DNA from: JAILEN01 sp036723975
Lineage (GTDB): Bacteria; Bacillota; Clostridia; Lachnospirales; Lachnospiraceae
Reading direction: 5' to 3'
NCBI GenBank assembly: GCA_036723975.1
Contig: DAIMGJ010000020.1
Coordinates: 1-38,374, forward strand
Length of the DNA: 38,374 bases
Shown: positions 23,897 through 34,100 of the stretch, piece by piece
How positions within the stretch are numbered: position 1 is the stretch's first letter
Layout of the letters: each line of letters starts with the position of its first letter
Position numbers and translations under genes: made by a program
Notes under the pieces: generated by a model
Told to the model about the DNA's origin: nothing
The model's input: only the letters and a program-made list of their open reading frames with translations
Database searches by the model: none

Positions 23897-24097
23897 ATGA
23901 GACAGGGTATCCATCCGGATTATTATCAGGCAACCGTTACCTGTAACTGTGGAAACACTTTTGTAACAGGTTCTACAAAGGAAAGCATCCACGTAGAAAT
24001 TTGTTCTAAGTGCCATCCGTTCTACACAGGCCAGCAGAAATCTGCACAGGCTCGTGGACGTATTGATAAGTTCAATAAGAAGTACGGCATTCAGTAA
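23897..24097 (+). CDS. rpmE: 50S ribosomal protein L31, zinc-binding form
   Basis: A 66-residue ribosomal protein beginning MRQGIHPDYY, the typical L31 start. The four zinc-ligand cysteines are present (C16, C18, C36, C39), marking the zinc-dependent form rather than the cysteine-free paralogue. A GTG at 23888 is in frame but overlaps AGAGAGGTGA, the ribosome-binding site for ATG 23897. A terminator follows, so L31 can be made apart from the downstream genes. In many Firmicutes rpmE directly follows rho; here 12 kb of signalling genes lie between. Confidence 0.96.
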   Translation: MRQGIHPDYYQATVTCNCGNTFVTGSTKESIHVEICSKCHPFYTGQQKSAQARGRIDKFNKKYGIQ

Positions 24098-24112
24098 GAA
24101 CATGTTTATCGG

Positions 24113-24145
24113 AAGGGTTGAGGTTCTAAAATCTCAACCCTTTTT
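24113..24145 (+). terminator. Terminator or attenuator after rpmE
   Basis: AAGGGTTGAG pairs with CTCAACCCTT (10 bp) followed by a T-rich run. With DUF1385 starting only 29 bases later and no separate promoter seen, it may act as a partial terminator that lowers expression of the downstream genes. Confidence 0.8.
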
Positions 24146-24173
24146 CTTTCGAGAACAAAAGAGGAGATAGGAA

Positions 24174-25073
24174 ATGTCATATTCCGGAATCGGGGGTCAG
24201 GCCGTTATGGAAGGCGTGATGATGAAAAACGGCAAAGATTATGCCGTGGCTGTGCGCCTATCTGACGGAACGATCCATATTGATAAAAAACAAATGAAAA
24301 CCGACGGAACAAAAGTAAATCGTATTCCCATTGTGCGTGGGATTTACGCCTTTGGTTCGTCTCTTGTTATCGGTCTTTCCACACTGATGGATTCCGCTTC
24401 TTATTTTGAAGAAGAGGATGACAAGAAAAAAGAGATGGATGAAAAGACCAAAAAGAAAAAAGAACGTGCAGAAATGGCGGCGACGTTGGCCTTTTCCATT
24501 GTATTTGCCATGCTACTTTTTATGATTCTCCCTTTTTATATATCAAAGCTTCTTGGTTTTGTAACGGATTCGGCGGCTATCATTGCTGCGGCTGAGGGAC
24601 TGGTACGCGTAAACATCTTTTTGATTTATGTGGTTGCCATCGGAAAAACCGAGGACATTCATCGTGTATATATGTATCACGGTGCGGAGCATAAGTGCAT
24701 CAACTGTATTGAACATGGGATGGACCTTACGGTGGAAAATGTGCGCTCATCCTCAAGATTTCATAAACGATGCGGCACCAGCTTTGTGTTTGTGGTACTT
24801 GTTATCAGTATTTTTGTATTTATGTTTTTGCAGGCGGACAGTCGTGCTATGCAGCTGTTGTATCGCGTATTGTTTATTCCGGTAATTGCGGGAGTTTCTT
24901 ATGAATTTATACGACTGGCCGGACGAAGCGAAAATAAAATCGTAAACATGTTAAGTAAACCGGGGCTTATGTTACAAAAGATTACAACTGCAGAGCCCGA
25001 GGATGATATGATTGAAGTCGGAATTGCTTCTGTGGAAGCGGTGTTTGACTGGAAAGCGTTTGTTGAGAAATGA
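24174..25073 (+). CDS. DUF1385 family membrane protein
   Basis: A 299-residue integral membrane protein. The conserved GGQAVMEGVMM motif (7-17) and YHGAEHK (168-174) identify DUF1385. A charged lysine/glutamate stretch (79-100) precedes about four predicted helices (about 102-122, 136-157, 203-220, 230-248). Function is unknown; the conserved histidines and acidic residues suggest metal or substrate binding. Its stop overlaps the prmC start by four bases (ATGA), a coupling that is common for this pair in Clostridia. AGGAG precedes the start. Confidence 0.9.
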   Translation: MSYSGIGGQAVMEGVMMKNGKDYAVAVRLSDGTIHIDKKQMKTDGTKVNRIPIVRGIYAFGSSLVIGLSTLMDSASYFEEEDDKKKEMDEKTKKKKERAEMAATLAFSIVFAMLLFMILPFYISKLLGFVTDSAAIIAAAEGLVRVNIFLIYVVAIGKTEDIHRVYMYHGAEHKCINCIEHGMDLTVENVRSSSRFHKRCGTSFVFVVLVISIFVFMFLQADSRAMQLLYRVLFIPVIAGVSYEFIRLAGRSENKIVNMLSKPGLMLQKITTAEPEDDMIEVGIASVEAVFDWKAFVEK

Positions 25074-25921
25074 CGTACGATGAAGCTTTAAAAAGCGGAA
25101 TTAATTATTTGGAAAAGCATGAAGTACCAAACGCCCATTTTGATGCGGAAGAACTGCTTTTGTATGTGTCAGAGTTTTCCAAGGCAGATTACCTTCTCCA
25201 TAGGATGGAGGAAATGCCTGGGGAAAAGGAAAACGGCTATTTGGTCTTTTTGGAAGAACGTGGTAAGCGGATTCCGTTGCAACACATTATTGGGGTTCAG
25301 GACTTTATGGGATTGGAATTTAAAGTCAACCGGGATGTTTTATGCCCGCGACTGGATACCGAGTCTGTTGTGGAGCGCGCTTTAGAGCTGGCATCAGAGT
25401 ATGAACAGCCAAGAATTTTGGACCTCTGTACCGGAAGCGGATGCATAGCGATTTCCATGTACCACTTTTTGAAGGATAAAAAGAAGAAAGTTCACGTTGA
25501 TGCGGTGGATCTTTCTGAAAAAGCATTGGAAGTGGCAAAGAAGAATGCGTTTTCCAATCGTGCCTATATCGAGTTTTATCAGGGAGATTTGTTTGAACCC
25601 CTGCCGACCGATAAAAAATATGATATGATTATATCTAATCCGCCCTATATTCCGTCACGGGTGATTGACGGCTTAATGCCGGAAGTTCGTGACCACGAAC
25701 CCCGCACCGCCCTAGACGGCGACGAAGACGGACTGAAATTCTATCGCCTGATTTCCGAGCAGGCCCGTGAGCACCTAGCTCCCGGTGGTTGCCTTGTCTA
25801 TGAGATAGGGTTTAATCAGGGCGAGGATGTGAGTGAGATTATGAATAGTCTTGGATATAAGAATGTGAGTGTCGAAAAAGACCTCGCACAGAATGATAGA
25901 ATAGCATTCGGTTTTTTATAG
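25070..25921 (+). CDS. prmC: Release factor glutamine N5-methyltransferase
   Basis: A 283-residue SAM-dependent enzyme that methylates the glutamine of the GGQ motif in peptide-chain release factors. The N-terminal helical domain (1-75) and the methyltransferase fold are both present, with SAM motif DLCTGSG (118-124) and catalytic NPPY (190-193). Its substrate RF1 is encoded next, 140 bases downstream. It is translationally coupled to DUF1385. Confidence 0.95.
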   Translation: MTYDEALKSGINYLEKHEVPNAHFDAEELLLYVSEFSKADYLLHRMEEMPGEKENGYLVFLEERGKRIPLQHIIGVQDFMGLEFKVNRDVLCPRLDTESVVERALELASEYEQPRILDLCTGSGCIAISMYHFLKDKKKKVHVDAVDLSEKALEVAKKNAFSNRAYIEFYQGDLFEPLPTDKKYDMIISNPPYIPSRVIDGLMPEVRDHEPRTALDGDEDGLKFYRLISEQAREHLAPGGCLVYEIGFNQGEDVSEIMNSLGYKNVSVEKDLAQNDRIAFGFL

Positions 25922-25951
25922 CTGGATGATATGGCTTAGTATAAATTTCAA

Positions 25952-26037
25952 ACCGCCGCGAGCAGGGGCGGGCTATGCAACGAGGGTAAGCCGGAAGGCG
26001 ACCGAGGCAGCATGGAGGGTGCCCTGCGGGAGGCGGT
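25952..26037 (+). other. GC-rich folded element between prmC and prfA
   Basis: These 86 bases are far richer in GC than their surroundings and fold into one long nested hairpin: ACCGCC (25952-25957) with GGCGGT (26032-26037); GCAGGG (25962-25967) with CCCTGC (26022-26027); CTATGC (25973-25978) with GCATGG (26010-26015); and an apical GCC-GGAA-GGC (25990-25999) with a GNRA tetraloop. There is no T-run, so it is not a simple terminator. It lies in the leader of prfA. It could be a dispersed palindromic repeat of the genome or a regulatory RNA; I do not recognise it. Confidence 0.6.
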
Positions 26038-26061
26038 CAGTAATTATAAGGAGATGTTATA

Positions 26062-27138
26062 ATGTTTGATAAATTAGAAGATTTGTTACTCCACTATCAG
26101 GAGATTATGAATATGTTAAGCGAGCCGGACATCGCAAACGACTCAAAGCGTTTCCAGAAATTAATGAAAGAACAGTCCGATCTTTCCCCAATCGTTGAAG
26201 CTTATACCGAATATAAGGCTTCCAAGCAGGCAATTGAGGATTCTCTTGCAATGTTAGACGAAGAGTCTGACGAAGAAATGCGTGAACTTGCAAAAGAAGA
26301 ATTAAACGAGTCCAAAGAAAAAGTGGAAGAACTTGAAGGAAAATTAAAAGTTTTATTACTTCCGAAGGACCCGAATGATGATAAGAACGTAGTAGTGGAA
26401 ATCCGCGCAGGTGCCGGCGGTGACGAGGCAGCACTTTTTGCAGCTGAAATCTATCGTATGTATGCGCACTACGCAGAGACTCGCGGATGGAAAATCGAGG
26501 TTTTGAATTCCGAAGAAACCGGAATCGGCGGAATGAAGAGCATTGACTTTATGGTAACCGGAAGCGGTGCCTATTCTGTATTGAAATATGAATCCGGCGT
26601 ACATCGAGTACAGCGTGTACCGGAAACAGAGTCCGGCGGACGTATCCATACATCCACCATTACCGTATCCGTTATGCCTGAGGCAGAAGATGTAGATATC
26701 GAAATTAACGAAGCGGATTGCCGTATCGACGTAATGCGTGCATCCGGAAACGGTGGACAGTGCGTAAATACCACGGACTCTGCAGTTCGTTTGACACACT
26801 ACCCAACCGGTATCGTGATTTATTCTCAGACAGAAAAGTCACAGCTTCAGAATAAGAACAAGGCCTTTGCTTTATTAAAGACAAAACTTTACGATATGGA
26901 ATTACAGCGCCAGCAGGCAGAAGCATCTGCAGAGCGTTTGAGCCAGATTGGTACCGGAGATCGAAGCGAAAAGATCCGTACTTACAACTTCCCACAGGGA
27001 CGTGTAACCGATCATCGCATCAACTTAACACTTTATAAGTTAGATAAGATTATGAACGGTGATATCCAGGAAATTTTGGATGCACTGATTGCAGCTGATC
27101 AGGCGAAGCGCCTTTCTAAGATGAACGAGGCAAGCTAA
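26062..27138 (+). CDS. prfA: Peptide chain release factor 1
   Basis: A 358-residue class I release factor that reads UAA and UAG. The peptidyl-hydrolysis motif GGQ is at 231-233, with Q233 the methylation target of PrmC. The tripeptide position specific to RF1 reads P-E-T (187-189) in place of the commoner P-A-T. Length matches the family. AAGGAG precedes the start. It is cotranscribed with prmC unless the GC-rich element upstream interferes. Confidence 0.96.
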   Translation: MFDKLEDLLLHYQEIMNMLSEPDIANDSKRFQKLMKEQSDLSPIVEAYTEYKASKQAIEDSLAMLDEESDEEMRELAKEELNESKEKVEELEGKLKVLLLPKDPNDDKNVVVEIRAGAGGDEAALFAAEIYRMYAHYAETRGWKIEVLNSEETGIGGMKSIDFMVTGSGAYSVLKYESGVHRVQRVPETESGGRIHTSTITVSVMPEAEDVDIEINEADCRIDVMRASGNGGQCVNTTDSAVRLTHYPTGIVIYSQTEKSQLQNKNKAFALLKTKLYDMELQRQQAEASAERLSQIGTGDRSEKIRTYNFPQGRVTDHRINLTLYKLDKIMNGDIQEILDALIAADQAKRLSKMNEAS

Positions 27139-27166
27139 GTCAGACGGAATTATTGGGGAAATTACT

Positions 27167-27643
27167 ATGGGAGAAAACAAGAAAGCAAAAATTTCAGATG
27201 CCATCAGCGATTACAGCACGGAAGGCATGATTGTAGGAGGTTTGGTCGGCGTCGCATTTTTCGTGATGTTTGTGATATTTGGCCACGCGAGCTATGGTGC
27301 TGTCTGCATCGCCATCGGCGTGTGTGCCGGTTTGCTGTTTGGCATGTCAAAGAAAAAACCGGTAAAGAAGTCCTCTGTCGATCGGGAGGTAGAGGCCTAC
27401 AAGAAACTGGATATGCAGCGCAATGCCTTTTTCCCGGATGCATCGGTAAAACCATACAATCCGACGCAAAAGCGACCGGTGCTTCGCACCAGAATCGCCA
27501 ACGGAGAACGTATGGCAGGATTTATCAATCTTCGTACCGGAGACTTTGAAGAAGCCATGCTGATTTCTTCCGAAGAAGACTTGCAGGAATTTATGCGCCG
27601 CTACAAAATCGGCTCCCGCAACGAAATTCAGGATGGAATATAA
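27167..27643 (+). CDS. Small membrane protein of unknown function
   Basis: A 158-residue protein with two predicted helices (about 20-38 and 42-60) in a glycine-rich arrangement, followed by a cytoplasmic basic tail of about 95 residues. I do not recognise a family. GGGGAA lies seven bases before the start. It follows prfA by 28 bases and is probably the last gene of that transcript, since a large terminator-like hairpin begins 34 bases after its stop. Confidence 0.75.
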   Translation: MGENKKAKISDAISDYSTEGMIVGGLVGVAFFVMFVIFGHASYGAVCIAIGVCAGLLFGMSKKKPVKKSSVDREVEAYKKLDMQRNAFFPDASVKPYNPTQKRPVLRTRIANGERMAGFINLRTGDFEEAMLISSEEDLQEFMRRYKIGSRNEIQDGI

Positions 27644-27673
27644 AAGTCCTATATTTAGTACACCAAGATATAT

Positions 27674-27734
27674 TATAATACTCCTATGAGATTCATCGAG
27701 GATACCTCGGTGAAGATGATAGGGGTATTTTTTT
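27674..27734 (+). promoter_or_regulatory. Terminator-like hairpin overlapping the addB promoter and ribosome-binding site
   Basis: ATACTCCTAT (27678-27687) pairs with ATAGGGGTAT (27719-27728), and inside it TTCATCGAGG (27692-27701) pairs with CCTCGGTGAA (27705-27714); seven T follow and run directly into the addB start codon. TATAAT at 27674-27679 overlaps the 5' arm, and the addB ribosome-binding site AGGGG (27721-27725) is in the 3' arm. Read-through RNA would form the full terminator; RNA begun near 27686 would lack most of the 5' arm. The -35 is poor. Confidence 0.65.
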
Positions 27735-30700
27735 ATGTCAGTTCAGTTTGTACTTGGATCAAGCGGAAGCGGAAAATCCACATATTTATACGAAAAAGTT
27801 ATTGCAGAATCTATGGCCAATCCGGATAAGCGGTACTTTTTTATTGTGCCGGAGCAGTTTACACTTTCAACTCAGAAGACTTTTGTGGCTCGCCATCCGA
27901 AGCATACCATTATGAATATTGATGTCCTTAGTTTTCATCGCTTGGCGTACCGTATTTTTACGGAGCTTGGGATGGATGATGTATCGATTTTGGATGATAC
28001 GGGAAAGAATTTGATTTTGCACCGTATCGCCCATGAGAATCTTGAAAAGTTCCCGGTGCTCGGAAGAAAGTTGCAGAATCCCGGTTATATCGATGAAGTA
28101 AAGTCCCTGCTATCCGAGTTTACCCAGTACCACATTTCCGTGGAGGAACTTCGGGGGATGGCGGATACCAAGGGGCTTCCACCCATGTTTCCAAAGAAGG
28201 TGGATGAGATTGCCTTTTTGTATGAGAACTTTCTTTCCTATATAAAGGATAGCCATATTACCTCCGAGCAGATTCTGGAGGAGTTGGCAAAAGTCCTGCC
28301 AAATTCTAAACTCGTGCAGGACGCGGTCTTCGTATTTGACGGATTTACCGGATTTACACCGCTGCAAAATGACGTGGTCCGGGCTTTAATGCCGATGGCA
28401 GATAAGATGCTGTTCTCCGTTATTATGGATAAAAATGAAGCGGTCTTTTCTGAAATCAAAGAAGAAGAACTTTTTTACATGAGTAAAAAGTTCATCGCGC
28501 ATTTAACACAAATGGCTCGCGAGACAAATACGGATGTGTTAGATCCGGTGCTTTTAGACTTAAGTGAGACCTCTCGATTTACAAAGAATAGCGCCTTTGG
28601 TTTTTTGGAGAGTCATATCTTTCGAGATGAGACAGGCGTGTATGAAGCGGATGCAAAGGATTCAATTCAGATTGTTCGTCTCGATACACCTCGAGAAGAG
28701 TTGGAGTTTTGTGCCAACGAGATTCGTCACATGACATCTGTACCAGAAGGCGAGACTCCGGATACGAATGCTTTACGTTACAGCGAGATTGCCATTCTTT
28801 GCGGAGATGTTTCTGCCTATAAGAACTACATCGATGAGATTTTTAAGAAATATGACATTCCGGTCTTTACCGATGCCACTATGGAGTTATCCTATCAGCC
28901 GGCAGTGGAGTTTTTGATTTCTTTTTTGGAAATGATGGATGCAAACTTTTCCTACGAATCCGTGATGCATTTCCTTCGTACCGGCTTATCCGATGTGCCG
29001 GTGGAAGAATTGGATTTGTTCGACAGCTATCTGTATCGTAGCGGTATTCGTGGGTGGAAAAAATACGGAAAGCTGTTTACCGTTCATCCAAAAGAGTTTT
29101 CCGACGAGGAGATTCTTCGGGTAAATGAAATCCGAAAGGAATTGGTATCCCGTTTGAATGTGGCGGCAGACCTTTTCTTAAACCCTTCTACCGTAGCTGC
29201 AAAATCCACGGCGCTGATGGGATTGTTTGAATCCTTTGGCGTGGCAGAAAAAATGAATGCAAAAAGCGAATACTATTTGTTGCATGCCGATGAGGTGCGA
29301 GCCTCCGAGTATGCACAGATTTATGGTTTAATCACAGATCTTTTAGAAAAGATGAATACCGTATTGGGCGAGGAGGTTGTGGACGCTAAAGAGTATTCCG
29401 ACTTGCTTCGTGCCGGATTTAAGGGCGCCAAGATTGGTATCATTCCGCCGTTACAGGACGCAGTGGTGCTTGGTGATTTGCAGCGAAGCCGTTTGGAAAA
29501 TACGAAAGTGATCTTTTTAATCGGAGCGGTGGATGGTCTCATTCCCAAGGTGTCCGATGCGGCAGGTATTCTTTCTCAAAATGAGCGTGAGATTTTAAAG
29601 GGTGCGGATTATGAGCTGGCGCCTACCGAGCGGGAACGCTCCTTTATGCAGAAGTTCTATCTCTATCAGATGCTGACAAAAGCTAAGGAAAAATTGATTG
29701 TTACCTATTCTCGTTTGGATACGGAAGGGGCTTCCTGCAGAAAGTCTTATTTGATACCGATGCTTACGGAATTGTTCCCTGCAGTTAAGGTACGGGTCGT
29801 AGATGATATGGCAAAAAAAGAATCTGAACCTACGACCTATCATCAGTATAAAGAGCGACTGATTGATTTGTGCCATGAACTGTTATTGCATGGCTCTCTG
29901 AAGGACGACTCCGCAGAGTTTACGACACTGTTACAGTATTTCTTTGCGAACCATCCGGATGATTTGAAACGAATTCTAGATGGTGTGTTTTATATTTATG
30001 AAGGCAATCGTATCTCACAGGAGATTCACAGACAGTTTTTGGGTGAATCGGTATCTCTTAGTGTCAGCAAATTGGAAAGCTATGCCCAGTGTGCCTATCG
30101 CTACTTCTTGGAGTATGACCTTCGCTTGAAAGAGCGAAGAGAGCATGCCTTTGAAATGGCGGATATCGGAACCATTTATCATGAAGCATTGGCGCGTTTC
30201 TCCAATCATATGGCAAAAGAAGATGCGTGGTTTACCGCAACGGATGCGAAGGTAACGGAACTGACTGATTTATCCGTAAAAGAAACCTACGAAGCCATGG
30301 AAAAGACGGAAGTCTATGATGAGGCACGAGAAGTTTATCTTTTGCATCGCTTAAACGAAACCCTCCGCAGAACGGCATGGGCCTTGATGCGCCAGGTACG
30401 ACAGGGTTCCTTTAAACCGAAACATTTTGAAGTTAAGCTTTCAGAAATCGGTTCTATTTCCGATTTATCCTATGAAATGGAAAACCATACGAAGTTGATT
30501 TTGGATGGAAAGATTGACCGTTTGGATACCTACGAAAACGAGGACACGGTATATGTAAAGATTATCGATTATAAATCCGGGAACAATTCCATTGATTTTG
30601 CATCCCTTTATTATGGTCTGCAGATTCAGCTTGTATACTATCTGGCGAAGACGGTTGACGGTATGCAGGGTGCTAATCCGGATAAGGAAGTTTTGCCGGG

Positions 30701-31172
30701 AGCGATTATGTATTACCATATTGATGACCCGATTCTGGACGAAAAAGAAGGAATGGATTTTGAAACATCTTTACTTAAAAAACTGCGTCCAAACGGACTG
30801 ATCGATAACAGTGATGAAAATCTAACGGCGATAGACCATGACTTTGCAGATGCTGATTTTTCGGAATCGTTGGTTGCCAATGTCAAAAAGAAAAAAGACG
30901 GTGATTTTGCAGCGTCTGCACAAGTGCTATCGAAAGAACGCTTTCAGCTTTTATCCGAGTTCGTGAAAGATAAGGTTCTTGCGACGGGCTGTGAGATTTT
31001 GAACGGAGAGATTTCCGTATCCCCTTATAAACGAGAGAATAGAACCGGATGTGATTATTGTCCGTATCACAGTATCTGCGGATTTGAGCCGACATTGGAC
31101 GGATTTACATATCATCGCATGAACAAAAAGTTTACGGAAGATGAATTCTTTGAAGAGATTTCCGGTGAATAA
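27735..31172 (+). CDS. addB: ATP-dependent helicase/nuclease subunit B
   Basis: A 1145-residue subunit of the AddAB helicase-nuclease, which resects double-strand breaks for recombination. Walker A is GSSGSGKST (8-16). The C-terminal nuclease has GTIYHEALARF and IIDYKSG. The four iron-sulfur cysteines have family spacing: C786, then C1106, C1109 and C1115. Length is normal. The ribosome-binding site AGGGG lies in a hairpin that also looks like the terminator of the preceding operon. addA starts 14 bases after its stop. Confidence 0.95.
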   Translation: MSVQFVLGSSGSGKSTYLYEKVIAESMANPDKRYFFIVPEQFTLSTQKTFVARHPKHTIMNIDVLSFHRLAYRIFTELGMDDVSILDDTGKNLILHRIAHENLEKFPVLGRKLQNPGYIDEVKSLLSEFTQYHISVEELRGMADTKGLPPMFPKKVDEIAFLYENFLSYIKDSHITSEQILEELAKVLPNSKLVQDAVFVFDGFTGFTPLQNDVVRALMPMADKMLFSVIMDKNEAVFSEIKEEELFYMSKKFIAHLTQMARETNTDVLDPVLLDLSETSRFTKNSAFGFLESHIFRDETGVYEADAKDSIQIVRLDTPREELEFCANEIRHMTSVPEGETPDTNALRYSEIAILCGDVSAYKNYIDEIFKKYDIPVFTDATMELSYQPAVEFLISFLEMMDANFSYESVMHFLRTGLSDVPVEELDLFDSYLYRSGIRGWKKYGKLFTVHPKEFSDEEILRVNEIRKELVSRLNVAADLFLNPSTVAAKSTALMGLFESFGVAEKMNAKSEYYLLHADEVRASEYAQIYGLITDLLEKMNTVLGEEVVDAKEYSDLLRAGFKGAKIGIIPPLQDAVVLGDLQRSRLENTKVIFLIGAVDGLIPKVSDAAGILSQNEREILKGADYELAPTERERSFMQKFYLYQMLTKAKEKLIVTYSRLDTEGASCRKSYLIPMLTELFPAVKVRVVDDMAKKESEPTTYHQYKERLIDLCHELLLHGSLKDDSAEFTTLLQYFFANHPDDLKRILDGVFYIYEGNRISQEIHRQFLGESVSLSVSKLESYAQCAYRYFLEYDLRLKERREHAFEMADIGTIYHEALARFSNHMAKEDAWFTATDAKVTELTDLSVKETYEAMEKTEVYDEAREVYLLHRLNETLRRTAWALMRQVRQGSFKPKHFEVKLSEIGSISDLSYEMENHTKLILDGKIDRLDTYENEDTVYVKIIDYKSGNNSIDFASLYYGLQIQLVYYLAKTVDGMQGANPDKEVLPGAIMYYHIDDPILDEKEGMDFETSLLKKLRPNGLIDNSDENLTAIDHDFADADFSESLVANVKKKKDGDFAASAQVLSKERFQLLSEFVKDKVLATGCEILNGEISVSPYKRENRTGCDYCPYHSICGFEPTLDGFTYHRMNKKFTEDEFFEEISGE

Positions 31173-31186
31173 GGAAGAAGAGTAAC

Positions 31187-34100
31187 ATGATTGAATTTAC
31201 CAAAGAACAACAAAGTGTCATAGATGCAAGAAATCGAGATATCTTGGTTTCTGCGGCTGCGGGAAGCGGTAAGACCGCGGTGCTTGTGGAGCGCATCATT
31301 AAGCGCCTTTTGGACGAAAAACACCCTGTGGATATCGACCATATGCTGGTGGTTACCTTTACCCGTGCTGCCGCAAAGGAGATGAAAGAAAAAATTCGTG
31401 TGGCTTTAGATGAACGTTTAAAGGAGCATCCGGGAGATGCGCATTTAAAAAAGCAGGCCACCTATGTCTTTCATTCCCAGATTACGACGATTGACAGTTT
31501 CTGTAATTATCTCGTAAAGAATTATTTTTATACCATCGGAGTGGAGCCTGATTTTCGTATCATTTCTTCCAACGAGTATGCCTTGATGGAAACGGAGATT
31601 ATCAATGCGCTTTTTAAAGAATGCTATGAGGCAAAGGAAGAGGGCTTTCTTCGTCTGGTGGATACCTACGGAACGGATAAATCAGATGCTGTCGTAGCGG
31701 ATATGGTTTTGGATGTTGCGAAAGAAGCCATGACGAACCCTTGGCCTTCGGAGTGGTTGGATGGATTGTGTGATTTGTATCAGGTTTCTTCTGTAAAGGA
31801 ATTGCAAGAGTCTGATATAATAACTTCTCTTCTTGCAGAGACAAAGCAGGCACTGGAGGATTTAATTGCTGAATTAAAACAAAGAAAAGAAGCAGAGGAA
31901 TCCTACGATGTGCCAGCTTCTTATGTAAAGACCATCGCGGATGATATTGCGCATTTGGAAGCAATAAGTGCGTCCGATTCCTATGATGCATTTGCACAAA
32001 ACCTGACGCTAAAGTTTCCGACTCTTTGCAAAAAAGTCGTGACCGATGACGAAGAAAAACGCAAAGCTTTTCAAAAGTACAGAGACGATTATAAAAAGCG
32101 TGTAGATGAGTTGAAAAAGAAGTATACCTTTTCACTGGAGGATGCGGTAGAGGTCATTCAAACACAGAAGGCGTACGTGGAAACCCTTATGGACTTGGCA
32201 CGCCGATTTATTGAAATGCGTCACACTTATTTGGAAAAGAAGAACGCTTGGAACTTTAACGATATCGAGCATTTTGCACTGGAGATTTTAAAAGATAAAG
32301 ATACAAAAGAACCCACGGCAGTTGCTGAGGAACTTTTAAGTTTCTATGAAGAAATCATGGTGGATGAGTATCAGGATTCCAACTACTTGCAGGAGGAAAT
32401 CCTTCGCACCATTACCCGTGAGAGACTTGGGGACAATAACTACTTTATGGTAGGCGATATCAAGCAAAGTATTTATCGTTTCCGTCAGGCCCGTCCGGAG
32501 ATTTTTAAAAAGAAGTACCGGTTGTTTTCTTCGGAAGAAGCAAAGCAGCAGAAGTTTGAATTAAACAAAAATTTCCGAAGCAGAGGCCAGGTGGTAGATG
32601 CGGTAAACGATGTGTTCTTAAAGTTGATGGATGCATCCGTAGGTGGTGTTGCCTATGACGATAAGGTATCACTAAAGCATGGCGCTGATTATTTTCCTGA
32701 GGAAGGAAATCCGGCATATCGTACCGAGGTTTTGATTGGAATCAAGGACAAGGAGCTTTTGCAGGAGTTTGAAGTCGAGGATAAATCAGAACTGGAAGCG
32801 CGCATTATTTTATCCCGTATACAAAAGTTGATGAAAGATTTTAAAGTCTTTGATAAGGATTTAAAAGATCTTCGTCCGATTAAGTATTCCGATATCGTGA
32901 TTCTTTTAAGAAGCGGAACGAATCGCGATACGTACTTACAGGTATTAAATGAAAACGGCGTACCGGCTTTTTCGGAAAAGGCCAGCGGATTTTTTGATAC
33001 AACGGAAGTACAAACGGTGGTTAGCTTTCTTAGTATTTTGGATAATCCAAGACAGGACATTCCGCTGGTGTCTGTCATGAAATCCAAAATGTTTTCTTTT
33101 ACGGAAGAGGAACTTCTTACAATTCGTATGGAGTATCCGAAGGAGATGTTTCATAAGGCCCTCTTTTTGTATGCCAAAGCACATCCGGAAGATGAAAAGC
33201 TGCAGAATTTTATTTGTACGTTAACGGAGTTGCGAGAAAAAACGGATGATACACCGATTCATGAACTATTGCAAATGATTTATGAAAAGACGGATTATAT
33301 GACTTACGTCTATGCACTCCCGGGAGGTAAGAACCGTAAAGCAAATCTTTTGAAGTTAATTGATTTGGCGATTCAGTTTGAGGAGACGTCCTTTAAGGGG
33401 TTGTTTCGTTTTTGCAATTATATCGATCGTTTAAAGAAAAAGAGTGCGTCCGAAGGTGAGGCGGAACTTTTAAGCGAAGAAGATGATGTGGTTCGTATTA
33501 TGACTATCCACCACAGCAAGGGCTTGGAATTTCCGGTGGTCTTTTTATCCGAAATATCCAAGCAGTTTAATGTGTTGGATACCAGAGGAAAAATGGTGCT
33601 GCACTCGTCTAAGGGGGTTGCATTAGAGGATATTTCCGTTGAAAAGCGTATAAAGAAAGAGTCGCTTTTAAAGAACTATATTTCAAATGCGATTTATCGG
33701 GATACCATCGGTGAGGAGATGCGTCTTTTGTATGTGGCTATGACTCGTGCAAAAGAAAAGCTGATTCTTACCGGTACCTATGAAGAAGGAAAGATCCCCC
33801 AAGCGCTTACCGGCCGTTTTACGGATGCAATGCGATTAAAGAATGCCGGATACGGAGGATGGATGCTTCCGGTTTTCTTTGCAAATTCGAAAGCCTATGA
33901 TATCCGGATTATTACGCCGGAGGACTTGGCAGTTGAAGAGGTGAAAGACTCTGTTTCCAAGGAGAGTTTACGAAAAGATCTGATGGAGCTTTGCACAGGC
34001 CATATTTCTGCTAAAGAGGATACCTTGGAAAAGAATCTAAAGAAAGCCTATCCTTTCGAAACCACCTTTTCCTTTAAAGGAAAGTATTCCGTGTCCGAGT

